Source: Polyangiaceae bacterium
Lineage (GTDB): Bacteria > Myxococcota_A > Polyangia > Polyangiales > Polyangiaceae
DNA length: 64,000 nt
Assembly (NCBI GenBank): GCA_025353725.1
Contig: JANXOF010000051.1
Location: 1-64,000, forward strand
Reading direction: 5' to 3'
The translations under genes were made by a program, and so were the position numbers. The notes under the pieces are model-generated. The model was given only the letters and a program-made list of their open reading frames with translations. It had not been told where the DNA came from and ran no database searches. Positions 54,988 through 63,943 of this stretch are shown piece after piece (the first letter of the stretch is position 1; each line of letters begins with the position of its first letter).

Positions 54988-55340
54988 GCAACACGAAGGT
55001 CGCGCGGGTGAGTCGCCTCGTGAGCGTCGAAGCTAAACTTCGAGCGAAGCTGGAGCCGCACCACCTGGAGGTCATCAATGAGAGCCACATGCACGCTGGC
55101 GGCTCGGGCGCCGAAACGCACCTGAAAGTAGTGGTGGTATCAAAAGCGTTTGAGGGAATGTCGTCGGTGAGGCGACACCAACTCATCTACGAAGCGCTCG
55201 CGGAGGAATTAGGAAAGAAGCCCGCTCAGGGCGGCATCCACGCGCTGGCCATCACGTCGCGTACGCCTTCAGAATGGTTGGTGAGTCCTGGAGCGAACAC
55301 ATCTCCGCTGTGCGCATCGAAGGCGACTCGGATCGCATAA
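54984..55340 (+). CDS. bolA: BolA-family protein
   Basis: The 118-residue protein begins at a GTG that overlaps the sigma-factor stop. The BolA core is recognisable: [57 protein letters not shown] and [14 protein letters not shown]. BolA proteins pair with monothiol glutaredoxins and handle Fe-S clusters, and some act as transcription regulators. The C-terminal 25 residues go beyond the usual end. Coupling to a sigma factor is a link worth noting but has no known mechanism. Confidence 0.9.
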   Translation: MSNTKVARVSRLVSVEAKLRAKLEPHHLEVINESHMHAGGSGAETHLKVVVVSKAFEGMSSVRRHQLIYEALAEELGKKPAQGGIHALAITSRTPSEWLVSPGANTSPLCASKATRIA

Positions 55341-55381
55341 CGCTCAGGTCGTGCCCCTCGCGTGGGCTAGACTCATACTCG

Positions 55382-55747
55382 TCAGTTGAAGGCTTCCACT
55401 CCCTTGAGCGCGGTTGAGGATTGAAGGTCGGCTGCGCCTTGGTCGCGCGCAACGCGGACGGCCCGCTCGCTCGCTCGTTCCCACTTGAGAATATCTTCGA
55501 GCGCATCAACCATGGACATGGCTGCGCCGAGCGGCTCAATCTCACGTCGCTCACGTCGCTCGTCCCCATCCGATCGGGCGTGGGCGAACTCGTCGGCACT
55601 GGCGAATTCGTTGCGGTTCAAGTCGGCGACTCCTCCCACGGGTGCACCGCTGGCCCGCTTGCCAGCCCCGCCGCACATCTCCGCTACGAGGTCGACTTCT
55701 CCGAATTCGCCCACGCTTTTCAAGTCTTGCTTCGTAGGACTTTTCAT
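55382..55747 (-). CDS. Small charged hypothetical protein
   Basis: The 121-residue product, from the ATG at 55747, has a GGGAGG ribosome binding site (minus strand, 55760-55765) twelve bases upstream. The frame extends four codons further to an ATG at 55759 directly next to that site. It is rich in charged and Ala residues with a helical C-terminal third (MSMVDALEDILKWERASERAVRVA). No family is recognised. The overlapping forward-strand frames look less like coding sequence. Confidence 0.5.
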   Translation of the reverse strand: MKSPTKQDLKSVGEFGEVDLVAEMCGGAGKRASGAPVGGVADLNRNEFASADEFAHARSDGDERRERREIEPLGAAMSMVDALEDILKWERASERAVRVARDQGAADLQSSTALKGVEAFN

Positions 55748-55843
55748 AGAACTTCGCATCCTCCCAGTGTGCCGCGACGCCGCTCCAACAGCCTAGAATT
55801 AAGCGAACGATCCGCCACCTGAATGTTCGATGGAGAGGAAGTA

Positions 55844-56677
55844 TTAGAGGAAGTAGTCCGGGAAGAGCTCCGAGTCAGGCATTCCGGGTGTCATCGCGTA
55901 CGCCGAAAGGTCCTCCAAGCCGGCCTCACGCATGACGACCTCGTCGATGCAGAAGTTGCCGGTAAACTCTGAACTTGCCCGTGTGAGGATGGCGTACGCC
56001 GCATCAGACATAATGTCGGGTTTGCGGCTACCCCGAATGCTCGCATCGCCACCAAGGAGGTTTTGCACGGCTGCCGTGGCAATCACCGTCTTCGGCCATA
56101 GCGCGTTCACGGCTATCCGTTGACTTCTCAGCTCTTCAGCCATGCCGAGCACGCACATGCTCATCCCGAACTTCGCCATCGTGTAGGCGACATGCGGAGC
56201 AAACCATCTCGCTTCCATGTTGAGCGGCGGCGAGATGTTGAGGATGTGGGCATTCGTGCTCTTCGCAAGGTACGGCAGACACGCCTGCGAGCAAGCGAAC
56301 GTACCGCGCGTGTTGATGCCATGCATCAAGTCAAAACGCTTTAGCGGAGTCTCTGCGGTTCCTGTTAGGCTGATTGCACTCGCGTTATTCACGAGAATAT
56401 CGATGCCGCCGAAGGCAGATACAGCTTGTTTCACTGCGTCTTGGATTTGCTCCTCGAAACGCACATCGACGATGCACGCGAGAGCTCTCCCGCCAGCGGC
56501 CTCTATCTCCTCTTTCGCGGAGTAGATCGTCCCGGGCAGCTTCGGGTTAGGGTCGGCGGTCTTTGCGGCAATGACAATGTTCGCGCCGTCGCGAGCGGCG
56601 CGAAGCCCAATGGCTTTGCCGATGCCACGACTTGCGCCGGTGATGAAGATCGTTTTGCCTTTGAGAGTCGCTTGCAT
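55844..56677 (-). CDS. Short-chain dehydrogenase (HSDL2-like)
   Basis: The 277-residue SDR has the cofactor motif TGASRGIG, the NAD-stabilising NNASAISLTG, a Ser in LNISPPLN and YTMAKFGMSMC, with Tyr and Lys as the catalytic pair. The sequence IVIAAKTADPNPKLPGTIYS and the C-terminal ITRASSEFTGNFCIDE are typical of the HSDL2/hydroxysteroid-dehydrogenase-like branch, usually linked to fatty-acid metabolism. It appears complete and monocistronic. The substrate is not known. Confidence 0.9.
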   Translation of the reverse strand: MQATLKGKTIFITGASRGIGKAIGLRAARDGANIVIAAKTADPNPKLPGTIYSAKEEIEAAGGRALACIVDVRFEEQIQDAVKQAVSAFGGIDILVNNASAISLTGTAETPLKRFDLMHGINTRGTFACSQACLPYLAKSTNAHILNISPPLNMEARWFAPHVAYTMAKFGMSMCVLGMAEELRSQRIAVNALWPKTVIATAAVQNLLGGDASIRGSRKPDIMSDAAYAILTRASSEFTGNFCIDEVVMREAGLEDLSAYAMTPGMPDSELFPDYFL

Positions 56678-56807
56678 GGGGTACCTCTGGAGTACGACCC
56701 GGCGCGTTTTAGGTCAATGAAAACACTCGCTCGCGCTCGGGAGAGATCGACGCGCTAAGTCGCCCGTTGCAGGCGCGCTTCACGAAACGAAAGGAACCCC
56801 GAAAAAA

Positions 56808-58259
56808 ATGTCGCGCCGTCTGGCTACCTCTCTGGTTTTTATCGCTGCCGCCGGAACTGCCTGCGTGACGCGCGAGCGCGTCATCATCGTCAAAGAGTCC
56901 CCCAGTGAAAACAAGCCGCGCCCAGAAAGCGCGACGAACGACCCACCAACGATGACCGTGGGCGACAAGGTGCGGTCGACGGAGACCGATGGTGACTCGA
57001 GCGACTCGGAATGGGGTATCAAAACTCCGACTGACCGTGAGGAGTACGCGCGCGTGGTCGGAAAAGTCGCTACGATGGTCAACGATTCCGACCTCGCGCG
57101 ACGCGTCCAGCGCCGAAACCTCTCACTCGTCAACGTCGCGTGGGAGGATACGGGACGTGCAGTGGGGTCATCCATCGGTCCTAACATCTCCGATCTGTCG
57201 CTCCAAGTACGCCGATCGAACCGCAATGGTGGCTTCGAGTCTTCGATCATGCCTGTCATTCGACCGCCGAATTTCGTGGATCGCACGGGCGACATTCCAG
57301 CCGACCGATTCTTCGTTCGCGTAGGTAACGAGCATGGTCAGTCCCTTCGAAGTCTGCCGCTTATCGACGTCCTGAAAGACCTTCGGGCCTACGCCTCGAA
57401 GCCGGACTCAATCGGCGGCAGCGGGAACGTATTCGCTGCGCGGGATTCGCATTTTCTGGTAAGCGCACAGGCTGTATTCCTCCCCATTCCGAGGAGCGGA
57501 AAAGCGCAATTCAATCCCGTCGTCTTCAACTATCAATCCGCGCCTGGAGCGCCGGCCGTGTTAACCATTCTTGTGACCCGTCAGGGAACGAGCATGCAGG
57601 TCATCGAAAACCAGAGCGAAGACGCCACCGCGGCGGGGTGGGGCCAAGAGCTCTACTTCAACAACAAAGCGCAGCGCGCGCCGTTCACTGCCGAGCGAAA
57701 AAGCGACGTCGTGGAGCGCATCGAGGCCCAGGGCGGACCGAGAGACGAGGACGACAAGACAGCGATTCAAAAGGGTGCAGACGTCTTGTTTCTTATTCAA
57801 GTACCGCTAAAACATGCCCAACGTCGCCACCACGGAATCGGTGCAACCTCTGACAGTGCCGGTAGTCTCGGCGGGTACGCATCCGCTCCGAGCGCCGCAG
57901 CAGCGCCCAAGGGGCAGGCCATGAAACCGTCGAAAAGTTCTGAGGCTTACGAGTCGAGTCGGGCGTCGAGCGACGTGGAGCAGGCCGTACTCGGTCACGG
58001 ACCTAACGTCGGTCCGTTCAACGAAGGCCATCGACTCACCCTCGAGCGTGACGCGGCGTTTCCTATCCGCGTGACGGTCCAATTCTACAAAGCGACGAGC
58101 AACGGAATCGTCAGCGACATCGACCTCGACGGGCTCTCGAAGTCGATTGGGGGTGTCTACGAGCATGCCGATGCCGTCGGCTCCTTGGTGATGCCCGACG
58201 GCGACCCGCGCCGACCGACCGCTTGGCAGCGAGTGCCACACGGCTGGTTCCCCTGGTGA
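56808..58259 (+). CDS. Secreted lipoprotein of unknown function
   Basis: The 483-residue protein starts at an ATG with AAGGA about 12 bases upstream. A signal peptide ending in GTAC19 is followed by a Ser/Asp/Glu-rich linker. The large mixed region has several beta-strand stretches (for example VSAQAVFLPIPRSGKAQFNPVVFNY) and a low-complexity Ser/Ala region after residue 345. It ends in PHGWFPW. I recognise no domain. It is monocistronic, with a hairpin immediately after its stop. Confidence 0.7.
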   Translation: MSRRLATSLVFIAAAGTACVTRERVIIVKESPSENKPRPESATNDPPTMTVGDKVRSTETDGDSSDSEWGIKTPTDREEYARVVGKVATMVNDSDLARRVQRRNLSLVNVAWEDTGRAVGSSIGPNISDLSLQVRRSNRNGGFESSIMPVIRPPNFVDRTGDIPADRFFVRVGNEHGQSLRSLPLIDVLKDLRAYASKPDSIGGSGNVFAARDSHFLVSAQAVFLPIPRSGKAQFNPVVFNYQSAPGAPAVLTILVTRQGTSMQVIENQSEDATAAGWGQELYFNNKAQRAPFTAERKSDVVERIEAQGGPRDEDDKTAIQKGADVLFLIQVPLKHAQRRHHGIGATSDSAGSLGGYASAPSAAAAPKGQAMKPSKSSEAYESSRASSDVEQAVLGHGPNVGPFNEGHRLTLERDAAFPIRVTVQFYKATSNGIVSDIDLDGLSKSIGGVYEHADAVGSLVMPDGDPRRPTAWQRVPHGWFPW

Positions 58260-58275
58260 GCCTACAAGCGTAGGC
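58260..58275 (+). terminator. Hairpin directly after the lipoprotein stop
   Basis: GCCTAC-AAGC-GTAGGC forms a perfect six-base stem with a four-base loop that begins on the base after the TGA. No T-run follows, so it may be a weak terminator or a mRNA 3' stabiliser. The rest of the gap to 58415 has no recognised feature. Confidence 0.4.
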
Positions 58276-58415
58276 CGACACGGAGAGCATTCTTCGTCAG
58301 TCGCGAAGCGGCTTTGGCGTGCCGCGTACGAACATGGCGACGGCGACGCCGACGCCGTGTCTCGACTCACCACAAAGCCGCGCGCCGTTGCGGGTGGCCC
58401 GCGAGTCCCGCTAGT

Positions 58416-59270
58416 TTAGGGCGCGAACATCACATGTCGGTCGCCGGCAAGTGAGGAGCCTGCGGGGAGTACGTCGGCCGCTTTGGCTGCAACGTAGAGT
58501 TCAGTAAAGTCGGGCGACGTGAGTTCCCGAAGTTGTTCGAAGCTCTCGATAACAAAGTAGGTTTGCTGGTAGGCGTCAATCTCGTACGAAGTTCGCATAC
58601 AACGAACGATATCGAGCATAATTCGATTTGGCTGAGCGCTTTGAACACTGTGCCGAAGTTCACCAGGACTGCTCAAGATTCCTGCGCCGTAAGCTCGCAC
58701 ACCACCTTTTGCTTTCATGAGGCCAAACTCGATCGTAAACCAGTAGAGGCGTGAGAGTTGTTCGCACGCATCGACGGCGTGCGCCTTGAGCGCGCCCTTT
58801 CCGTAAGCTTCCATGTAGTCAGCGTACGGCTGATTAAAAAGTTGAGGGACGTGCCCGAACAAGTCGTGAAAGATATCAGGTTCGACGACGTAGTCGAACT
58901 CGCTCTCTTTGCGAATCCAGTCCGTCACTGGGAACTTCTTGTTCGCAAGAAGCGTGAAAAACGGAACTTCAGGAATCAACCCGGGGACGGCAACAATTTG
59001 CCATCCGGTTGCGTCCATCAGCCGTTTACTTGTCGTTTCGAGACGAGGGATTTTCGAGTGATGTCCGAGATGAGGCAATGCGGCCACAAATTCGTCGCTC
59101 GCGCGACCATCGAGAAGCGCCAGCTGCCGCTCGCACAAGCGTGCGTAGCGAGCGTGCTCTTCAGCGGAATACTCGGAGTTTTGTTCGCATGTGTAGTCTT
59201 CGTGCGCTCGGGCGTAGTCACCACGAGGCGGGCGCTTTGAAGATCCATAAACGACGGGCTCAACGGCCAT
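58416..59270 (-). CDS. phhA: Phenylalanine 4-monooxygenase
   Basis: The 284-residue enzyme keeps the iron ligands H135 and H140 in PDIFHDLFGHVPQLFNQPYADYM and E181 in YWFTIEFGLM, and the pterin-site VPGLIPEVPFFTLLANKKFPVTDW. It hydroxylates phenylalanine to tyrosine with tetrahydropterin and O2. No phhB (pterin-4a-carbinolamine dehydratase) is seen next to it. It starts at an ATG and has an AAGAG-like site about nine bases before. The 196-bp gap 59271-59466 upstream shows no further gene. Confidence 0.96.
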   Translation of the reverse strand: MAVEPVVYGSSKRPPRGDYARAHEDYTCEQNSEYSAEEHARYARLCERQLALLDGRASDEFVAALPHLGHHSKIPRLETTSKRLMDATGWQIVAVPGLIPEVPFFTLLANKKFPVTDWIRKESEFDYVVEPDIFHDLFGHVPQLFNQPYADYMEAYGKGALKAHAVDACEQLSRLYWFTIEFGLMKAKGGVRAYGAGILSSPGELRHSVQSAQPNRIMLDIVRCMRTSYEIDAYQQTYFVIESFEQLRELTSPDFTELYVAAKAADVLPAGSSLAGDRHVMFAP

Positions 59271-59466
59271 AACGGTTACTCTTTCTAAGTCCGGCGGGGG
59301 ATTCGTGCCTGGCTCGGTGGGTCATGCGGGATCGTGGTCCCTGTCCAGTAGAGTCCTCGATCGATGCAAGGAACGCGAGGGCTAGATTCAATCGATGGTG
59401 GACGAATAGGTTCGTAACCGACGAATCTCGCTCACGCGCGGACCGCCACCAGAGCTTCGCGTGAGG

Positions 59467-60579
59467 CTAGCGGCGCCCCGACCGCCTAAGGGCAACCACG
59501 CCGCCTACCGGGGACGGATCGGGGTCGAGAGGGGGAAGCGCGAGAACAAGGCGCTCGATTCGAGGAAGCGACTCCTGCGCGGCACGTTCCGCACGAAGTT
59601 CGTCGAACGCGCCCTCGAAGACCAAGCAAAGGAGGTAGATCGACGAAAATGAGAGCACCAAGCAGTTGGCTTCACCGCGGGCGACGTGCCGCAGGTGGCG
59701 GCCTTTGCGCAAGAGGTCGAGCGAGGGAAGCTGGCGAACAAGCTCGATCGCGCGACGGGTTGCCTCCGGCTCCTCGCTCAAATTCATGAGGTTATCTGGC
59801 GCGGCACTCTCGCCGGCATCGCTCTCAGTCTCATCGGTGTCACGAGCGACGCCCGGATTCGACGATGTCGCAGAAAGCGTGAGTGCAGACTCCTGGGGCG
59901 GCGGTGCGACGCGCAAGACGCCCGTAGGCGCAGTCGGTCGTCTCACCCCGTTGGTTCGCACTGCGGCGTCAGATCCCGGAGGGAAAGCGGCATCGTCGGA
60001 GGACCCGTAGGACTCGGAGGAGGGCGTGGGAAGCGCTGGCACAGCCCTCAGGCCGCCCGAAGGAGCCGCAGGCTCTGCGCGGGCAAGAAGCTCGCGATCG
60101 GAGACGTCGCGGAGGAGCGTTTCAAAGCTTCCAACAAAACGCGACGACGCCGACGCGGAGCCCCACACGACCGGGGAGTCTCCGTCGATCACCACGGCGT
60201 CGGTGGCCATCGAACGATGAACGAGAGCTTTCAGTTCATCCTGAAGCGAAACGAGCGGCGGTGGCCGGCTTCGCATTCGGTTCGACGGCGGCGCATCAAA
60301 CGCGTCGGCGAACGTCGTCGCCAGCATCGCAAGCCGACGGGCGAGGGCCTCACCGTTGGTGGGCGAGCTCGAGAAGCTCGCGACCACGTGACGACCATCA
60401 CGCAGGCGAGCCACAACGACGTTGGGGGCATCGGGCGGCAAGTCTCCGCGCGCGAGCAGTCGCACGTGGTCTGCCGACAGCTCTCGCTGCGCAAGCAAGA
60501 GAAAACGCTCGTTGACGTCATCCATGGAACAGCTTTGGAGCTGTAGCACGGAATCGAAGCATCGGGTCGCTTCGGCCAT
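59467..60579 (-). CDS. Hypothetical protein with a possible split Roadblock/LC7 domain
   Basis: The 370-residue protein (a start at 60525 would shorten it by 18 residues) has an N-terminal mixed region. A roadblock-like first half (LKALVHRSMATDAVVIDGDSPVVWGSAS) is followed by a Pro/Ser-rich disordered insert of about 130 residues and the second half (HLRHVARGEANCLVLSFSSIYLLCLVFEG). Roadblock proteins regulate small GTPases such as MglA in myxobacteria, but no GTPase gene is adjacent. The assignment is tentative. It is divergent from the ABC1 kinase gene, with 39 bp between them. Confidence 0.55.
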   Translation of the reverse strand: MAEATRCFDSVLQLQSCSMDDVNERFLLLAQRELSADHVRLLARGDLPPDAPNVVVARLRDGRHVVASFSSSPTNGEALARRLAMLATTFADAFDAPPSNRMRSRPPPLVSLQDELKALVHRSMATDAVVIDGDSPVVWGSASASSRFVGSFETLLRDVSDRELLARAEPAAPSGGLRAVPALPTPSSESYGSSDDAAFPPGSDAAVRTNGVRRPTAPTGVLRVAPPPQESALTLSATSSNPGVARDTDETESDAGESAAPDNLMNLSEEPEATRRAIELVRQLPSLDLLRKGRHLRHVARGEANCLVLSFSSIYLLCLVFEGAFDELRAERAAQESLPRIERLVLALPPLDPDPSPVGGVVALRRSGRR

Positions 60580-60618
60580 AGTCGGAACGACTCTTCAGCA
60601 CTAAGACCAGGTCCTGGC

Positions 60619-61905
60619 ATGGAAAAGAACGTACCCGCGGGCCGGCTCGGTCGAATGGCACGCCTTGCTGCGCTCGGTCTGAAAACGGGGGCTTCCACGG
60701 TGCTTGGTCGCGGCGATGACGCTGGGAAAGCCGCCGCTGACCGCGCGGCAGAGGTCCTCGGAACGATGCGCGGTCTAGCGGCCAAGGTCGGGCAGATGGC
60801 AAGCTACGTCGACGGGCTCGTTCCCGAAGGTCAGCGAAGCGCTTTCGAGGCATCGCTGAAGGTGCTGCGATCTCAAGCACCACGGTCCCATCCGTCTCAA
60901 ATTCGTGCCGTGGTCGAGAACGAGCTCGGGGGGCCGATCGACCGACTTTTCGAGAGTTTTGACGACGTGCCGTTGGCCAGCGCATCGATAGGGCAGGTTC
61001 ATCGCGCGCGGCTTCCGGAAGGCCTCATGGGCGGCATGGAGGTGGCCGTGAAGGTCCAACATCCGGGCATTCGAAAGGCCGTCGAAAGTGACCTCGCCAA
61101 CGCGGGAATTCTCGAGTCGATGGGCGCGATGCTCGGCTCGCGTCGGTTTGACTCCAAAACGCACCTCGACGTCTTTCGCGAGCGCTTCCGAGAGGAGCTC
61201 GACTACGCGCTCGAAGGAACGCGCCTCGTCGCTTTTAGGCGCCTTCACGACGGCGACCCGACCATCCGTGTTCCCGAGCTTGTGTCGACTCGCTCTTCCG
61301 CGAGTGTGCTCACCACGGAGCTTGTCCACGGCCGATCACTCGAGGATGTAATTCGTGAGAGCGAAATCGAACGGAGGCGTTGGGCGGAAACGCTCTGGCG
61401 GTTCGTTTTTAAGGGAAACCTTCTCGGCGGCATGTTCAATGCGGATCCCCACCCCGGTAACTACATGTTCCAGGAGGACGGATGCATTGCGTTTCTCGAC
61501 TATGGTTGCGTGCAAGTCATCCCGGAGCGGCGACGCCCGGACTCTCATGCTCTTCATCGTGCGGCGGTAGCGCGCGACGAAACGGGATTCAATGAGGCGG
61601 TCTCGCGTCTTATCGACGCGAAGCCTGGCGCTCTCGAAACGCTTGCTCGGCGGTACTCAAGGCTATGCTTTGAGCCTCTGTTCGGATCGCCGTATCACGT
61701 CACACGGAACTACGCGGCGAGCCTCGTCGACGAGATGAAGAGTATGGCGATGGCCACGCGAAAGCTTCCTGATGCCGAGGTCTTCACGATGCCTGGAGAA
61801 ATGCTCTTTATGAACCGACTACAGTTCGGATTCTACTCGGTCCTTGCGCGTCTCGATGTCGAAGTGGACTACGCCGCCGTAGAAAACCACTTTCTCACGA
61901 CGTGA
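60619..61905 (+). CDS. ABC1/UbiB-family atypical kinase-like protein
   Basis: The 428-residue protein shows the ABC1 pattern. It has the N-terminal KxGQ region (KVGQMASYVDGLVPEGQRSAFEASLKVL), the Ala-rich loop ASASIGQVHRARLPEG, VAVKVQHPGI with the Lys, the ELDYALEG motif, and DPHPGNYMF and FLDYGCVQVI with the metal-binding Asp. Such proteins support ubiquinone or other lipid biosynthesis or transport. No membrane segment is seen. It begins at an ATG and ends seven bases before the next gene, so the two are probably cotranscribed. Confidence 0.93.
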   Translation: MEKNVPAGRLGRMARLAALGLKTGASTVLGRGDDAGKAAADRAAEVLGTMRGLAAKVGQMASYVDGLVPEGQRSAFEASLKVLRSQAPRSHPSQIRAVVENELGGPIDRLFESFDDVPLASASIGQVHRARLPEGLMGGMEVAVKVQHPGIRKAVESDLANAGILESMGAMLGSRRFDSKTHLDVFRERFREELDYALEGTRLVAFRRLHDGDPTIRVPELVSTRSSASVLTTELVHGRSLEDVIRESEIERRRWAETLWRFVFKGNLLGGMFNADPHPGNYMFQEDGCIAFLDYGCVQVIPERRRPDSHALHRAAVARDETGFNEAVSRLIDAKPGALETLARRYSRLCFEPLFGSPYHVTRNYAASLVDEMKSMAMATRKLPDAEVFTMPGEMLFMNRLQFGFYSVLARLDVEVDYAAVENHFLTT

Positions 61906-61912
61906 GAGCTCG

Positions 61913-63493
61913 ATGGATCTTCGAGGGCTACTTAGAGGCCTAAGACACTCGAGACCTTCGCGACACGCCCTCGCGCTTACCGCGCTTTTGACAGCGTCAT
62001 TTGCGTTTCGTCTGCCGCCGCTTCTAAACGCTCGCTCGACAAACTCCGATGCCGCGGTCGTTGGCTTGCAGGCAATGCACATGCTTCGTGGCGAATGGTC
62101 GCCGTTCCTCTGGGGTAGCGGCTATCAAACAGCCGCCGACTCCGTAATTGCAGCGCTTTTTTTCCGCGTACTAGGTCCCACATCGCTCGCGCTCATGCTC
62201 TCGTCTCTCTCGCTGCATGTACTTGCGACGTATTTTGTATTCGCGACACTGAGCCGACGGTTAAACCCATGGTTTTCACTGCTCCTCACCCTGCCGCTCG
62301 TCGTCAGTCCGAGCTCCGTCCATAGCTATGCGCTTTACCCGCCCCGGCAGCTCTCTCTGACACTCGCCGTGGCAGCTTTTTGGGCTATCGACAGCGCTAC
62401 CGCTCCGACTGCGGAACGTGGTTCGATTCGACGCCTTGCGTTGGGCGGAGCGCTCGCGACACTGGCCGTGTCCGCCGACCCCTACCCGCTCCTGCTTCTT
62501 CCACTCAGCACTCTCTATGCGGGGCTCGTGATTGTCGTAGCGAGAACGAGAGCGAAAAAATTTGCGGCGTTCTCTGCTGGCCTAGCTGCTGGACTTGTGC
62601 CGTTTATCGTGATGCATCGCATGGCCGGCGAAAAGAGCGGTCCTATGGGACTGTCCACCGCGCGGGTCGGTCATCACTGGCGACTTCTCGTCAACGAATG
62701 CCTGCCCTGGGCGCTCAGCTATAAAGTGTATTACGCACGCACGGTCATGGACTACGGGCCGTGGGATGCGCCGTGGTGGTTTCGCGTCATGGGAACGACG
62801 GGGGCGCTGGGGCTCGGCGCTCTCGTCGCCTTTGCGTTCGTTTCCGCCGTGCCTCGTGGACTGCCGAAAAGCTTACGAAGACTCGGTTTCGTCGGAGCGC
62901 TAACGTTTCCGCTCGCGCTCACGGCGTTCCTTCTGTCGGTCATGGTCATGGACCATTTTTCGATGCGGTACTTAGCGGTCCTCACGCTCATGACGCCTTT
63001 CGCCGTCGCGCCCGCGGCTCGCGCGCTTGGGGCGGGACGGTTCGCCCTCGTCTTCGTGCCTCACCTTCTGAGTTCTCTGGTGGGCGGCTGGGTCGGCTAC
63101 GGACCTTTTGTCCGCGGGCCCTTCCCAGTCGCTGAAACCCCCGAACTGCGTGACGACTACACGTTACTCGCGCTACTCCGAACGCGCGGCCTCAGGTATG
63201 CAACCGCGGACTATTGGACGGCCTACCGCCTCACGTTCCTCTTTCAAGAGGAGGCTATCGTCGTGCCGACCAATCTACGCGAGGACCGCTATGCACCCTA
63301 TCGACGAGCGTTCGAGGCGCAGCGCGTGTTCCTCTTCGTCTACGACCCCGCACGCTCACGCGAAGACGTGCAGGTCGCCGAACGAGCACTTCGCGCCGAC
63401 AACGAACGAGTTGAAAGACTCGAGGCCGGTGGCCTGACCGCCTTCGTGGTCACCCGAGCCATCGAAGATGCCCAGGTCGTCGCACCTCCCTAG
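61913..63493 (+). CDS. Polytopic GT39/ArnT-like membrane glycosyltransferase
   Basis: The 526-residue protein has about ten transmembrane helices and an extracytoplasmic C-terminal part (about 150 residues). The early luminal loop NSDAAVVGLQAMHMLRGEWS places an Asp where GT-C enzymes have their catalytic acidic residue. It lacks obvious family-specific markers beyond this, so a dolichol/undecaprenyl-phosphate sugar transferase is the best but unproven guess. It follows the ABC1 gene by seven bases in an operon. Confidence 0.7.
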   Translation: MDLRGLLRGLRHSRPSRHALALTALLTASFAFRLPPLLNARSTNSDAAVVGLQAMHMLRGEWSPFLWGSGYQTAADSVIAALFFRVLGPTSLALMLSSLSLHVLATYFVFATLSRRLNPWFSLLLTLPLVVSPSSVHSYALYPPRQLSLTLAVAAFWAIDSATAPTAERGSIRRLALGGALATLAVSADPYPLLLLPLSTLYAGLVIVVARTRAKKFAAFSAGLAAGLVPFIVMHRMAGEKSGPMGLSTARVGHHWRLLVNECLPWALSYKVYYARTVMDYGPWDAPWWFRVMGTTGALGLGALVAFAFVSAVPRGLPKSLRRLGFVGALTFPLALTAFLLSVMVMDHFSMRYLAVLTLMTPFAVAPAARALGAGRFALVFVPHLLSSLVGGWVGYGPFVRGPFPVAETPELRDDYTLLALLRTRGLRYATADYWTAYRLTFLFQEEAIVVPTNLREDRYAPYRRAFEAQRVFLFVYDPARSREDVQVAERALRADNERVERLEAGGLTAFVVTRAIEDAQVVAPP

Positions 63494-63553
63494 CCGAACG
63501 AAGTTTTGGGCGTGCGGGAAGGCCTAGCCATCACGAGCGGCTCCCCCCTTCGA

Positions 63554-63745
63554 CTAGTCAGTGCAAGGCACATCCGCGTACGGGTCGCACTCGTCAGGTG
63601 TGCGGTCAGCCACGACTGTCGCCTGGAGCCGAACCGCGCTTGGTCGCGGAGCCTCGGGCCTAACCTCAGCAGGCGGGCTGACGCGAGCCACGGGACCGCG
63701 CGCGACAGGTAGATGGCGCGACGCAACTTCCTTGTTGTCGAACAT
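63554..63745 (-). CDS. Possible short protein in the right-edge gap
   Basis: A minus-strand frame is open from 63554 to the edge, but the part beyond 63745 overlaps the forward HAD gene. The ATG at 63745 would give 63 residues, ending CDPYADVPCTD. Composition is coding-like but no family is recognised and no ribosome binding site stands out. The rest of 63494-63943 shows nothing recognisable. Confidence 0.25.
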   Translation of the reverse strand: MFDNKEVASRHLPVARGPVARVSPPAEVRPEAPRPSAVRLQATVVADRTPDECDPYADVPCTD

Positions 63746-63943
63746 TGCGGCCTTGCAAGCAAGCTGTGTGCCCTTTTCGGCGAAAGATACTTCGTTGCGT
63801 TTTTCCCGATTGACGCACCGCGTATGCGCAGAAGAATTCGCAGTCGACCGTGAAGGGCGTGGCGCGGCGCGCCGTGGGTGTCCGAGCCCCCGAAGGACGC
63901 CTCGGCTTGACACGGAACGGACCCCGCGGGAAAGCCTCGCGTC

